From contig NW_008805073.1 of NCBI RefSeq assembly GCF_000004825.1, positions 1,178,001 to 1,242,000 of the forward strand: a stretch of DNA of 64,000 nucleotides, read 5' to 3'. The notes below the pieces were generated by a model. That model saw only the letters and a list, made by a program, of their open reading frames with translations, was not told the origin of the DNA and did no database searches. The position numbers and the translations under genes were made by a program. How positions within the stretch are numbered: position 1 is the stretch's first letter; every line of letters begins with the position of its first letter. The DNA is from Heterostelium album PN500 (lineage: Eukaryota > Evosea > Eumycetozoa > Acytosteliales > Acytosteliaceae). Positions 1 through 9,460 of this stretch are shown in pieces.

Positions 1-549
1 AAGAATCACATCTACCTGTTGAACGGTAACAAAAAGTCACACGTGGAAATCAGTAGATACGACATCGAGACCAACAAATTCGATCGTTTTGCATTCTTGA
101 ACAACACTCACGAAGCAGTGCTACTCTCGTTCTTCTATCAAGATATGTTGTATAGCGTTTGTCGTGGTGCAACAAAGATCATTAGATTCAATCCAAACAA
201 TAAGCAACGTGATGACATCTCAGTGGATGGCGATCACATTGAAAATGGCTCTGCTTTCTGCACCGATGGCAAGGGTAATATCTATATACACTGTCTCACT
301 GACCAACAGAGATTCGTCAGGTTCAACGTCATCGAGAGAAAAGTTGAAACACTCAATCACGCTATCAATATGGAGATCTTGTTCTACTTGTCGATGGTGT
401 ACGATCCCAATCACGATCTTATCTATCTTCTCGGAGGCAAAGAATATCAAAACTATATCTACTCTGTCAAGCACAACAGTTGGTATAATTTCTATAGCAA
501 AGATGAATCAACAAGATATTGGTGTGGAACAGCAATTGTAACATTATAA
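1..549 (+). CDS. Kelch-like beta-propeller protein, 3' end of gene (partial)
   Basis: The frame is open from base 1 and ends at a TAA at 547-549, giving the last 182 residues of a protein that starts outside the window. The sequence alternates short beta-strand segments such as 'KNHIYLLNGN', 'DIETNKFDRF', 'GNIYIHCL', 'DPNHDLIYLLGGKE' and 'SVKHNSWYNF'. Repeating 'IY/LYxxGG ... Y...NxW' blocks of this type are typical of kelch-motif propellers, which in dictyostelids often follow a B-box or F-box. No enzymatic residues are visible. An AATAAA lies directly after the stop. It converges on the minus-strand F-BAR/RhoGAP gene with about 130 bp between them. The kelch reading is an inference from pattern; another propeller type is possible. 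Confidence 0.7.
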   Translation, partial: KNHIYLLNGNKKSHVEISRYDIETNKFDRFAFLNNTHEAVLLSFFYQDMLYSVCRGATKIIRFNPNNKQRDDISVDGDHIENGSAFCTDGKGNIYIHCLTDQQRFVRFNVIERKVETLNHAINMEILFYLSMVYDPNHDLIYLLGGKEYQNYIYSVKHNSWYNFYSKDESTRYWCGTAIVTL

Positions 550-680
550 ATAAAAGATTTAAAGTATTTAAATAAATAAATAATTTGTTTTTTCTTTTTA
601 TTTGATATCATATTCTTTGTTTTAAAATTTAAATAAAATTTAAAGGTTATCATATTATACTCTGTTGACCATTTCAGATC

Positions 681-3288
681 TTATTGATATGGAACAGTTG
701 GAGGTGGTGGCAAGTTGGAGAATATCGAAAACTTTCTTTCTCTGTTTTCTGACGATGATGGGGAAGTTATGTTTGTACTAGAGCTGGATGGTGATGTAGG
801 TGTTGAATTGGATTTATCTGGTGAAGTAATAAGGAATGATCTTGGTGGAGGTGTAGGTGCTGCATTGATTGAACTTCCTGAGGGTGATAAACTAAGATTA
901 CTACCTCCAGATGATGACAAACTTATATTACTACCACTTCCACTGCTGCTATTGTTACTGATAGTACTCTGATTATTATTATTGAATAGATCCATTGAAA
1001 TTGGTGCTCTTGAAAGTGTTCCATTACCTGATTTTGTTGATGGTCTTAATACACTCGGTTGAAGATGAGGATTTGGTGGTTGGTTACTGTTGTTGTTGTT
1101 GTTGGATGGGTATGATTGTGATTGTAAATCTTTAATTACAGAGGAATTATTTGAATGTGAAATTACTTGATGTTGTTGATGATGTGTTGGTTGATGATGA
1201 TGATGACTTTGTTGAATAAAAGATGAATTGGTTGCACCTGGATATTGAAGATGATGAGCAAGTGAATTTGGTTTGAATATATTTTTGGCGTTCTCGGCGG
1301 TGACTCCTGGTGGAGCTGGCTTTGGTCTTGGTGGAAGTGGACGTGATCCAGCTTTTACACCTGTATTATTATCATCTCCGGGAGCAGCAACTGGAGCAAG
1401 TGGAGGTGGTCCTTCGTCATCAGAGTTACTCAGTACTTTTGGTTGGATAGTGGCAATATCGGAACTACCGAAATTCAAAGGACAAATATCGACCAGCGTC
1501 TGATTCGATTCAATCAAGAGTCTGATGAATGATTTCTCCTTCTCAATGTTGCTGAGGAAAAGCTCTGGGTTGTGACAACGTAGAAGTGATGGTGCGAAAA
1601 CCATTGAAATATTATCGATATTCATCTTGCTGTACTCTACATTCTCGGGGAGTGTCAGTTCCTTGAGAAACTGTGAGATGTAGGCAACGATTCGTTGGTT
1701 GTGAGGTGGCAGTTGACGGAAGATCGCCACGATATCAGTGATACTCTCGCAGTTGACAGCGTCTTCGTAGAGATTGTCAGAGACGAGTGCATGAGGAATT
1801 TCACGTAGCCATGCTTTGAGGGTGGAGGTGATGGTATGTACATTGTTCTCGGTCACTGTGTAGTCACCTTCGTTCAGGCGACGCTTGATATTGGCAACGT
1901 CAGTGTTGTGTCCGGGAATACGAAAGATTCCTTCCGCTTTCATTCCACCGTGAATCTTTATAGAGTTGATGAGGAGCACTAGGATATAGGGAAGATTCAG
2001 CTCTGGATAGCGTTGCTTCTGTTTCTCCATCACCTCGGAAATTGGGATGCCAAAGACAGCGTTCGGATGGCTGGACGGTGTCTCGCGTTGACCGCCCGGA
2101 ACATACGACGCCATGAGATCTTTGTGAGAAGTCGATTGTCCACCGCCGCTGCCGCCGCCACTTCCAATCTTTAATGCAGCCATTGTTGTTCGCCAGCCTT
2201 TCTTTTTCTTTTCACACGGTTCAAATGCAAAGTCTGGCCAAGGTTGGTTCAGTGATTTATTAAAGTTGACGAATGCCATGATATCTTTCTTGGTATCGAT
2301 ACCGTTGATTGTTTCTTCCGACGACTTTATATGTGAGCTTAGCTTTGCCGGTATGGTGTCACACTCGGTAATGAATTTCTTGAGATTAGTCTTCATTCTC
2401 TGCATACGGATAGTCTCGAGTCTCTGGAAATCCTGTTGAATCTTTGGCAGCTTATCATTGTGAAACGATGATTGATAGCGATTGGCAACCACAACCTGTT
2501 GTTTATATTCATCTTCGGCCTCCTTTATTTTCGATGCATCGCCACCATCCTCAAACAAAGAATCATATTTGGTCTTTGCATTTCTAAGTGAATCAAATAC
2601 TTCTTTTCTTTCTTTTGCCAACATTTGTCCATCTGTAATATACTAATTAATTGTTAATAGAAAGTGTATTTATCTTATTATATTTCTTTTGAGCGGTACA
2701 ACATACAGTTTTTTGTTCATTTTTTAAATCTTTCATAAATGATTTCAATGGAATATTAATGTCATCATTTATTTTCTGTACTACTTGAAGTATATGATTT
2801 GAATATTGATTGGTACTATCTACAATAACAGAAAATGCTCCACTGATTCCACCCAATTTCTTTAAACTTGGTTGTGATTTACATAGCTTTTGAAGATTCT
2901 TGGCGTATTCTTCTTCAATTTGAATACGCTTCTCTAGATATTTTCTAATGATATTGGTATCTTCAAATCCTTTTTCAACTTCTTCTGCAATAATTTCTAC
3001 TTCATTCTAACAATCAATTTAGATTAAAAAAAATATATTTTTTTTTTTGTTTTTTTTTTAGTGAAGAGTTAGTTGAGTGTCTTTTTGACTATGAATATAT
3101 TTAGTATGTTGATGTGAACTATTCTTCATTGTTGTTATATTTGAATTAATTCAAACAATTCTGTGTTTTGTTTTGTTTTGTTTTGTTTTGTTTTGTTTTG
3201 TTTTGTTTTGTTTTGTTTTACTTTTGTGTGTTTTTCTTTGTTTACTTACATTTAATGGAAGTTTTGCAGATCCTATAAGATTAGCCAT
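681..3288 (-). CDS. F-BAR / RhoGAP protein (MEGAP/srGAP-like)
   Basis: Three exons fit in phase: 3288-3250 (13 codons), 3006-2707 (100 codons) and 2642-681, about 766 aa. Introns begin GTAAGT and GTATGT. The N-terminal ~240 residues are helical and charged, as in an F-BAR domain ('RKYLEKRIQIEEEYAKNL', then 'LAKERKEVFDSLRNAKTKY'). A RhoGAP domain follows at roughly residues 310-490, with the arginine-finger motif 'EGIFRIPG' and the conserved 'MVFAPSLLR'. The C-terminal ~250 residues are Pro/Ser/Asn/His rich and probably disordered, with several Pro-rich stretches that could bind SH3 domains. In D. discoideum, F-BAR/RhoGAP proteins (MEGAPs) act on contractile-vacuole and membrane tubules while stimulating GTP hydrolysis on Rho-family GTPases. 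The second acceptor (after TTAG at 2643) was chosen because the next AG puts the frame out of phase. Confidence 0.93.
3166..3220 (+). repeat. (TTTTG)n microsatellite in intron 1
   Basis: About eleven tandem TTTTG units (the last is TTTTA) lie inside the first intron of the minus-strand F-BAR/RhoGAP gene, so they read CAAAA on the transcript. It is a simple pentanucleotide repeat, likely length-variable between strains. Confidence 0.95.
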
Positions 3289-3953
3289 TTGTACAATTAT
3301 AAAATATCAGAAAAAAACTAAAAAAGATATAAAAATATAAAACAATAAAACTTTAATACAATATCATAAATAAATAAATATTTTTAATTGAATATATTCA
3401 AAACAGTTTGATAATTCTTTTTTTATTTACACAAACTAATGATTGATTTACTAGAAGAAGAAGTGGTTGGTTATAATATTATTATTAAATTAGAAAACTA
3501 CTACAACATATTTGAAATTGACAAGAATAACAACAATTGGTAGACAGATGTAAACCAATAATCTTAGATATTCAACCTCCTAATAATTAGAAAACATAAA
3601 AAAATTTGAAAAATGATCAATAATTAATTTTATTAAAACAAAACTTTTTGAAACCCACATTTGTGCCTCCAAAAAGCCAAAAAACACCTTTTTTTTTTTT
3701 TTGTCGGATTTACCACTTGATTATTGCAAAGGTGGTTTACCATTTTTTGTTTTTTCCCAAACTTATCTTTTTTTGTTACACAATTACAAACTGACTCTTT
3801 TTTTAAAATAACAATACAATGTAATAATCATAGGTTGTTTGTTGTTTAGATAATTATTTATAATAAAAGAGATCAAATAAGATTTGGCTATCTACTCTCT
3901 TTTTTTTTTTTTTTATACAAAAGAACGTTTTATTATTTTTACAGATTAATTTT
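3289..3953. other. Intergenic, A/T-rich
   Basis: The interval lies upstream of the F-BAR/RhoGAP gene and downstream of the 186-aa gene, both on the minus strand. It holds oligo-A/T runs (for example at 3692-3702 and 3900-3914), as dictyostelid promoters and terminators usually do. A short GC-richer patch at 3700-3745 contains an imperfect ACCAC/GTGGT dyad too weak to call. I see no gene. Confidence 0.6.
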
Positions 3954-4514
3954 TTATGAAGGCATAACTCTTTTTACTTTTACTATTCTAAAGGTTGAAG
4001 TCCCATCAGCCAGACACTTGTTGAAAAGTGGTAGTCCTCCACCAGCTTTGTTACCCAGTCCCATTGAGAGTGCACCGTCTTCAACTTTCATTTGTATTTT
4101 CTTTAGTTGTTCTATTAGATCTTTTGGACATGTGAATTCCACTACTGTCGATGGTTCAGTGTCCGTCCATTTCTTACCGGATAGATACTTGTTGGCGTAG
4201 GCTCGACCTACCTCGCCTTCGATGATCGCTTGATACGGCTGAGTGTCAGGCAGTAGTTTGTGTTCCACCAAGTAACGTACCTCTAAATCACCCATCGGTC
4301 TGTATACATTGGTACAGCCGTCGGGTGCCACAGAGCTAGGTGCTTCCAACCAAGCAGAAGTCGATCCCCTATGCGTAATATTAAATAGCTTTCCCGATTC
4401 CAAAAGTTCCTTCTCGTGAGTAAAGAGAAATTTACTGAGCTTTCCCATTGGCTCTGCTCTTGCCAATGCTTTTTCAAAAGATTTTTGATTTTCTATTCTA
4501 CATTTATCTTCCAT
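3954..4514 (-). CDS. Unrecognised 186-aa protein, possible ADP-ribosyltransferase-like fold
   Basis: A single exon of 186 codons from an ATG at 4514. There is no signal peptide or membrane segment. The composition is even, without Asn runs, unlike many neighbours. The middle reads 'NVYRPMGDLEVRYLVEHKLL' and, further on, 'EGEVGRAYANKYLSG' and 'STVVEFTCPKDL'. The layout of a 'VYR' strand, then a '(D/E)xxxLxxxxxL' helix, a helix with Ala/Tyr, and a 'VVEF..P' strand resembles ART-like domains of the 'YR...E...L...G' type. That is a weak pattern match, not an identification. A Gly-rich segment 'GLGNKAGGGLP' and a basic tail 'RIVKVKRVMPS' follow. It sits alone, divergent from the ankyrin-like gene at 4819. 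I am sure it is coding; the function is unknown. Confidence 0.8.
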   Translation of the reverse strand: MEDKCRIENQKSFEKALARAEPMGKLSKFLFTHEKELLESGKLFNITHRGSTSAWLEAPSSVAPDGCTNVYRPMGDLEVRYLVEHKLLPDTQPYQAIIEGEVGRAYANKYLSGKKWTDTEPSTVVEFTCPKDLIEQLKKIQMKVEDGALSMGLGNKAGGGLPLFNKCLADGTSTFRIVKVKRVMPS

Positions 4515-4818
4515 TTTATTTTCCTATTCCATTATTTATGTATCACTTTTACGTTGCATATTAATAGTACTAGTAATATTTTTTTTGACGAAAAAATTGA
4601 GAAAAAAAAAATAATGATCAAAAAATTTCCAAAATTTAAAGATACATGTTAAAAATCATTATCACTTATTAAGATTCTAAAAGATGTATAAACCTTATTC
4701 TAAAATATTTCCAATGATACTTATAGAAACAAAAGACCTACTATGTAGAAACTAGTTTATTTTTTTTATATTTATTTTTTTATAATTTTTTTTTTATATT
4801 TAATAATAGTATTGTTAA
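4515..4818. promoter_or_regulatory. Divergent intergenic region
   Basis: About 300 bp of very A/T-rich DNA between the starts of the 186-aa gene (minus) and the ankyrin-like gene (plus). Oligo-dT runs at 4758-4796 precede the ankyrin-like start, the usual arrangement of dictyostelid core promoters. No specific operator is recognisable. Confidence 0.4.
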
Positions 4819-6222
4819 ATGAATAAAGATATTTATAATAGAGTATTTAACAATCAATTTTTAAAAGATACAATATTTAGAAATATTAGATGGATCTTCC
4901 AAGAATTCGAAGGTTGTTATTTGGATAGTCAGTTATTTTCATGGAGAGAGCTAGAGAAAAGACCTGATATAGCAATACAATACAACTATTTCGATGTTGT
5001 TAAACGTTATTTCTCAGAGTTAAAGTTATCAACTAGAAAATATGAAGTGTCTGATACAAGATTACTGATAAACACTGCAATCTATGCATTAAAGAATGAT
5101 CAACTAGATGTTTTAAAGTTCTTGGTCGGTGAGAATGGAGCTCCAAATGGCAGTCACATTAATTATAGCTTGTATTTTTCTGGTGTGGATGTTTTTCAAT
5201 TAATATGCAAAGCTTAAGTTGGTCCAAATGAAGAGGATTGGTTAAGACGTAGAGATACTTTTGATTATCTATTATCATTCTATAATAATAATAGTGATCG
5301 TGATGATTTGGAGGACATTACGAAAATACCTGCTTTGATTGCTTCTCCCTTGAGTGGATCACTAGAGTTGTGTAAATGGGCAGCCAACACATTCAAAGAA
5401 GCAAAAAAACTGGTGACGATGGATAGTGATCGTAATCCACACGATGAGATCTACGAGAATGCTGCCAAGAGTGGAAAGTTAGAGATTCTTCAATGGTCAT
5501 TTGAAATGTATCACAGGGAACTTGGTAGAAAAAGTCATATTTGGCGATCAGCATGCATAGGCAACAATATTGATATGCTCAATTTTATGTTCCTACAACC
5601 ACAGATTAACAGATTGTTCAATGTTTATGATCTCATTGACGAAGCTGTCAAATCAAAGCAAGTAACCATAGAAGTACTCGAATGGTTATTCTCACACAAT
5701 GCTAACTACAACACTGAACAGTTACTTGAGAATGCAATTCAACGTGGAAGTGTAGAAGTTATCAAATGTCTTTATAAACATTTAGGTAATAATGACAATA
5801 ATAATGAAAATGATAGCAATAATCAATTCAATTTAATAGCTATTGAATGGTTCTTAAAGAATTGTAAAGATAGAGAATTAAAAGTATTTGAACTAGCCAT
5901 TTCAAATAATAGTCTGGCAATCATTCAATGGGTACATCAATATTCATCGGTAGAAGGAGAGACAAATTGTTTAGACATTGCAGTCAAGAATCGATATTTC
6001 AATCTATTGGCCTGGTTTACAAGAAATGAACGTAGAGAGTGTTACTCGAAATCAGTACTTGAACAAGTCTATATTAAAAATCAAATGGAAGAATTTGAAT
6101 GGCTTCACGAGAATCGTACTGAACGATGCGATCCTGTTCGCTTCAAGAAACTATACTTTAGATACCCATGGACTATATCTAATAATATTAAAAATATCTA
6201 TAGATCATATAGTATTAAATAA
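4819..6222 (+). pseudogene. Ankyrin-like repeat gene interrupted by one in-frame TAA
   Basis: Codons run in a single frame from ATG 4819 to TAA 6220-6222 except for one TAA at 5215-5217. The frame is coding on both sides: before it 'GVDVFQLICKA', after it 'VGPNEEDWLRRRDTFDYLL'. The whole would be about 467 residues. Degenerate ankyrin-type helix pairs recur, for example 'AAKSGKLEILQWSFEM', 'SKQVTIEVLEWLFSHNAN' and 'IQRGSVEVIKCLYKHLG'. The N-terminus ('MNKDIYNRVFNNQFLKD...') is of the type that opens large dictyostelid ankyrin families, as does the gene at the right edge of this window. The stop may be a recent nonsense mutation in one copy of a redundant family, a sequencing error, or a readthrough site; no plausible intron (GT...AG) removes it. 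If it terminates, the product is a 132-aa stub. Confidence 0.7.
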
Positions 6223-6558
6223 ATAGTGATTAATGTTATTTGTAACTAAAAATTCCAATAAAAAAAAAAATAAACAAATATGATATGAATGAGGTACGTT
6301 TAGTTTGTTATTTCAAATTTTAATAGTAATTTTAGTGATTTCATAATTTTTATATATTAAATAAAACAAAAACCCATTTCGAATCAAATTTTTATTGTTA
6401 AAATTTGATATTTGATCATTTTGTATGGTTTACCTTGTTTTCAATCAGTGATCATCCAGTGATGAAAGAAAAAAATATAATTACAGAAATTTCTATTTTT
6501 AACTTTTTTTGATTATCACCAATGTCTTTAATATTTATATTCTATGGTTTATCAACTA
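6223..6558. other. Intergenic, A/T-rich
   Basis: A 3' flank of the ankyrin-like gene with A-runs near 6258-6270, leading into the transposon remnant. Nothing coding is visible on either strand. Confidence 0.5.
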
Positions 6559-7075
6559 CTAAATTTGGTGAGACAGCAGCAATTGTTTAACATTTTTAGC
6601 CTTTGATCTGAAAAAGTTACCTGTATTTGGCCACTTTTTAATGTGAGCAAAAACATTTTCTATTATGATTACTACATACTTGAATCTATTTTCTTCTTCT
6701 TTTAAGATATCCTCTTCTGGATCCTTTCTATTTTCCCTGTCAATAACTATAAATTTTTGTATAAATGATGTGCAATCGTCCACAATTGTTCAGGTGATAA
6801 TCTACTACTTTCAACACCACCTTTATCTAACTTTATATTAATATATTTAATTCTACATTATTATTATTTTTTTTATTATCTTTTAAGACATCACCATTTA
6901 CAATCACGACACTGTTTGCTCCTTTTGTAGGAATGCCACATTTGAAGACCTGCTGAGTACTATTATCGTGAGAAGACACAATCTTGAGCGTTTGGGAAAG
7001 ATAACAAGAATTAGGATCTTCACTATTATCAATGTCAATATTGTCTGACCATATTCTATTCTATACCGGCAACTC
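6559..7075 (-). mobile_element. Degenerate DDE-transposase-like remnant of a DNA transposon
   Basis: The minus strand at 6783-6559 encodes 74 residues ending 'VIIIENVFAHIKKWPNTGNF' then 'FRSKAKNVKQLLLSHQ'. A run of R/I-x-ENVF-x-x-IKKW followed by FR and a helix is typical of the C-terminal end of IS5/PIF- and IS4-like DDE transposases. Just upstream, other frames hold coding-like pieces separated by stops and shifts: about 6843-6790 ('SSRLSPEQLWTIAHHLYK') and about 7040-6880 ('DNSTQQVFKCGIPTKGANSV'). The copy is therefore broken in several places and is not expected to be active. I found no convincing terminal inverted repeats or target-site duplication. Family assignment is an inference from the ENVF/IKKW motif. 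Confidence 0.45.
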
Positions 7076-7374
7076 TCTGCAAATTAAGTGCCTTTAGTGA
7101 CCAGCAGGTAGTTCAACACAACAGTTTAATCTTTTTTTTACCCATCCCACATTAATTTTCGACTTCCACCACAAAACAAAACTGGCTCCCAACAACTTTA
7201 ACCTGCGCATAAATTTTAAAAAAAATGTAAAAATTAAAAATTGGTCTGGTTTATGTGATCAGAGTGGTTTTTTTTATTTTATTAGATTTATGGTAACAAG
7301 TAAAAGCCAGTTTTGTTTTGCATAAATTGATAACATAACAATATTAAATTGATATAGTATTTATTTAAAAAAAA
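7076..7374. promoter_or_regulatory. Upstream region of the TPR-like gene
   Basis: The sequence becomes A/T-rich from 7200 and ends in an A-run just before ATG 7375, as in other promoters of this window. The GC-richer part at 7076-7200 may belong to the transposon remnant. Confidence 0.35.
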
Positions 7375-8664
7375 ATGAAAAGAAAACATGAACAAGATAG
7401 TATCAGTTCGAATGTTGAAGATAATGATGACCTCCTCCAACTTTCAATGACATTTGATCATTATAATTCTAATGATCAACAAACAATAGTTCTCCCAACA
7501 GGTGAACCCGTAACGAAAGAACAACTTTTATTGAAAGTCATCGATCTTCATCCAAACAAAGCAAATGCTTATTTCAAGTTGGCAGCAATTCTTAAAACTG
7601 AAAATCGATCATCTATCATTCTTTCATCAGGCCGATCAATGACACAACAACAACTATACTTATTAGCCATCGAGTGTGATCCAACCAATTCACGTTCATA
7701 TCATAACCTTGCAAAGACACTTTCAAGTGGCGAATCAATCAAACTTAATGATGGACAATCAATGACAGAGCAACAACTATACTTGAAATCAATAGAATAT
7801 GATCCAACGAATTCTGATTCATATTATAACCTTGCAATGACACTTTCAAGTGGTGAATCAATCACAGTTAATAATGGAAAATCAATGACAGAACAACAAC
7901 TATACTTGAAATCAATAGAATGTGATCCAACAGATTCTGATTCATATAATAACCTTGCAACTACACTTTCAATTGGTGAATCAATCACACTTAATGATGG
8001 ACAATCAATGACTGTACAACAACTATACTTGAAATCAATAGAATGTGATCCAAAAGATTCTGATTCATATTTTAACCTTGCAATGACACTTTCAAGTGGT
8101 GAATCAATCACACCTAATGATGGACAATCAATGACTGTACAACAACTATACTTGAAATCAATAGAATGTGATCCAACCAATTCAAATTCATATAATAACC
8201 TTGCAAATATACTTTCAAATGGTGAATCAATCACACTTAATAATGGACAATCAATGACAAGACAACAACTATACTTGAAATCAATCGAGTGTGATCCAAC
8301 CAATTACCGTTCATATTATAACCTTGCAACTACACTTTCAATTGGTGAATCAATCACATTAAATAATTCACAATCAATGACTAAAAAACAACTATACTTA
8401 AAAGCAATAGAGTGTAATCCAACCGATTCCGGTTCATTTTTTCATCTTGGTGTTACACTATCCCAATATGAAACAATCAAACTCCAGAATGATGTTCGAA
8501 TGACAAAACAACAAATATTAATGGAATCACTAAGATTAGGTCAACAACTAAGATCGGTTTACAGATTCATTGGATTAACACTTTTAAACAACAAAAAAAA
8601 AATTACACTTCCAAATGGTGGACAAATGACAAGAAGACAACTACTTCAAAAAGCAAGAGAATAA
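7375..8664 (+). CDS. TPR-like protein built from 41-residue repeats
   Basis: A single exon of 429 codons. After a short acidic N-terminus the protein is about ten tandem units of 41 residues. Each has the form 'MT-x-QQLYLKSIECDPTNS' followed by '-x-SYYNLAxTLSxGESITLNDGQS'. The first half of the unit matches the helix pair of a tetratricopeptide repeat (…YLKAIE-DP-…-Y-NLA-L). Unlike a canonical 34-residue TPR, a constant 'GESITLNDGQS' linker separates the units. Central units are almost identical in DNA (123-bp period, about 7730-8390), while the outer ones have diverged, so the array seems to grow from the middle. There is no signal peptide or membrane segment. TPR-type arrays mediate protein-protein contacts; the specific partner is unknown. 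Confidence 0.88.
   Translation: MKRKHEQDSISSNVEDNDDLLQLSMTFDHYNSNDQQTIVLPTGEPVTKEQLLLKVIDLHPNKANAYFKLAAILKTENRSSIILSSGRSMTQQQLYLLAIECDPTNSRSYHNLAKTLSSGESIKLNDGQSMTEQQLYLKSIEYDPTNSDSYYNLAMTLSSGESITVNNGKSMTEQQLYLKSIECDPTDSDSYNNLATTLSIGESITLNDGQSMTVQQLYLKSIECDPKDSDSYFNLAMTLSSGESITPNDGQSMTVQQLYLKSIECDPTNSNSYNNLANILSNGESITLNNGQSMTRQQLYLKSIECDPTNYRSYYNLATTLSIGESITLNNSQSMTKKQLYLKAIECNPTDSGSFFHLGVTLSQYETIKLQNDVRMTKQQILMESLRLGQQLRSVYRFIGLTLLNNKKKITLPNGGQMTRRQLLQKARE
7735..8395 (+). repeat. 123-bp tandem repeats inside the TPR-like gene
   Basis: Five to six successive 123-bp units share long identical blocks, such as 'CAACAACTATACTTGAAATC' at the same place in each unit. They encode the 41-residue protein repeat. 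The high identity points to recent unequal exchange or gene conversion. Confidence 0.9.
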
Positions 8665-9248
8665 ATAAAAATATAACTCTATTTCTTAAAAATATTTTAT
8701 TCAATCAAAAATAAGAAGGCATTGGGAAGAATGATAGGTCGATTATTAAACCTTGAACTTGACCAAAGTGTTGTATCCAAATAAGTACAGGGTATGGGGG
8801 AGCAGTCCATTTACCTCAAGAAAAATACTTGAACATTGATCACCCAAGGAAAATACAGATCATCAAGTAGATCCTGATCATCATTATCTGTGTATCTACT
8901 CATTTTATGAAGAAAAAGATAATAATCAAGTTTTAACATAGGTTAGAAATAAAGAGAGAAACAATGGATCAAAAAAACAAAAAAAAATTAACCACAACTT
9001 TAATTCTGATTATTTTTTTTCTTATTATAAATCTTATCATATAATAATGAAGGATGGAATTTACTAACTTAATCAGATCTAAAAAGAAACTTATTGAATC
9101 GATACCTTAAGAGATAAAACAAAGAAAATAAGATATACGATCACTAACCGAGTCTATTGATATTAAATTAATAACACTATAAATATATATAGATGAAATC
9201 TTAATTTTAAAAATAGTCTTTGGTTAAATAAAATTTAATATTAAGATA
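8665..9248. other. Intergenic with a small broken minus-strand reading frame
   Basis: Mostly A/T-rich. On the minus strand an ATG at 8903 opens 30 codons ('MSRYTDNDDQDLLDDLYFPW' onward) to a stop at 8811. An overlapping frame is open from about 8860 to a TAA at 8746 and ends '...LEVNGLLPHTLYLFGYN...'. The two look like one coding stretch split by a frame change near a T run at about 8830. The product is not recognisable. The rest holds nothing I can name. Confidence 0.35.
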
Positions 9249-9460
9249 TTATACAATTTCAGAAACAATGGGGGGGGGGGAAAAATTATAAGATACAGTT
9301 TTCTGATAGGTGAAACAATTATTCAAACAAAAAAAAAAAAGAAATGGTTGATAATTATATTTGATTCTACCCACTATAGAGAATGCTGTTAAAACAAAAA
9401 AATATGGTAGAATGCATTGTTGATTTCCCCCCCATTGTTTCTGAAATTGTATAATATCTT
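9243..9460. repeat. Perfect 34-bp inverted repeat around a 150-bp spacer
   Basis: The sequence from 9243 (AAGATATTATACAATTTCAG, continuing AAACAAT plus seven G) is repeated exactly in reverse complement at 9427-9460. The left arm continues to eleven G (9270-9280) while the right arm has seven C (9427-9433). The spacer is about 150 bp. The right arm is inside the coding part of the minus-strand gene below; the left arm forms that frame's last codons and stop. No target-site duplication is obvious, so an inverted duplication during replication is as likely as a small element. Confidence 0.95.

Noticed and set aside
7824-8303. Minus-strand repetitive 159-aa frame
   Set aside because: It is the complement of the 123-bp repeats of the TPR-like gene; periodicity and codon use belong to the plus strand.
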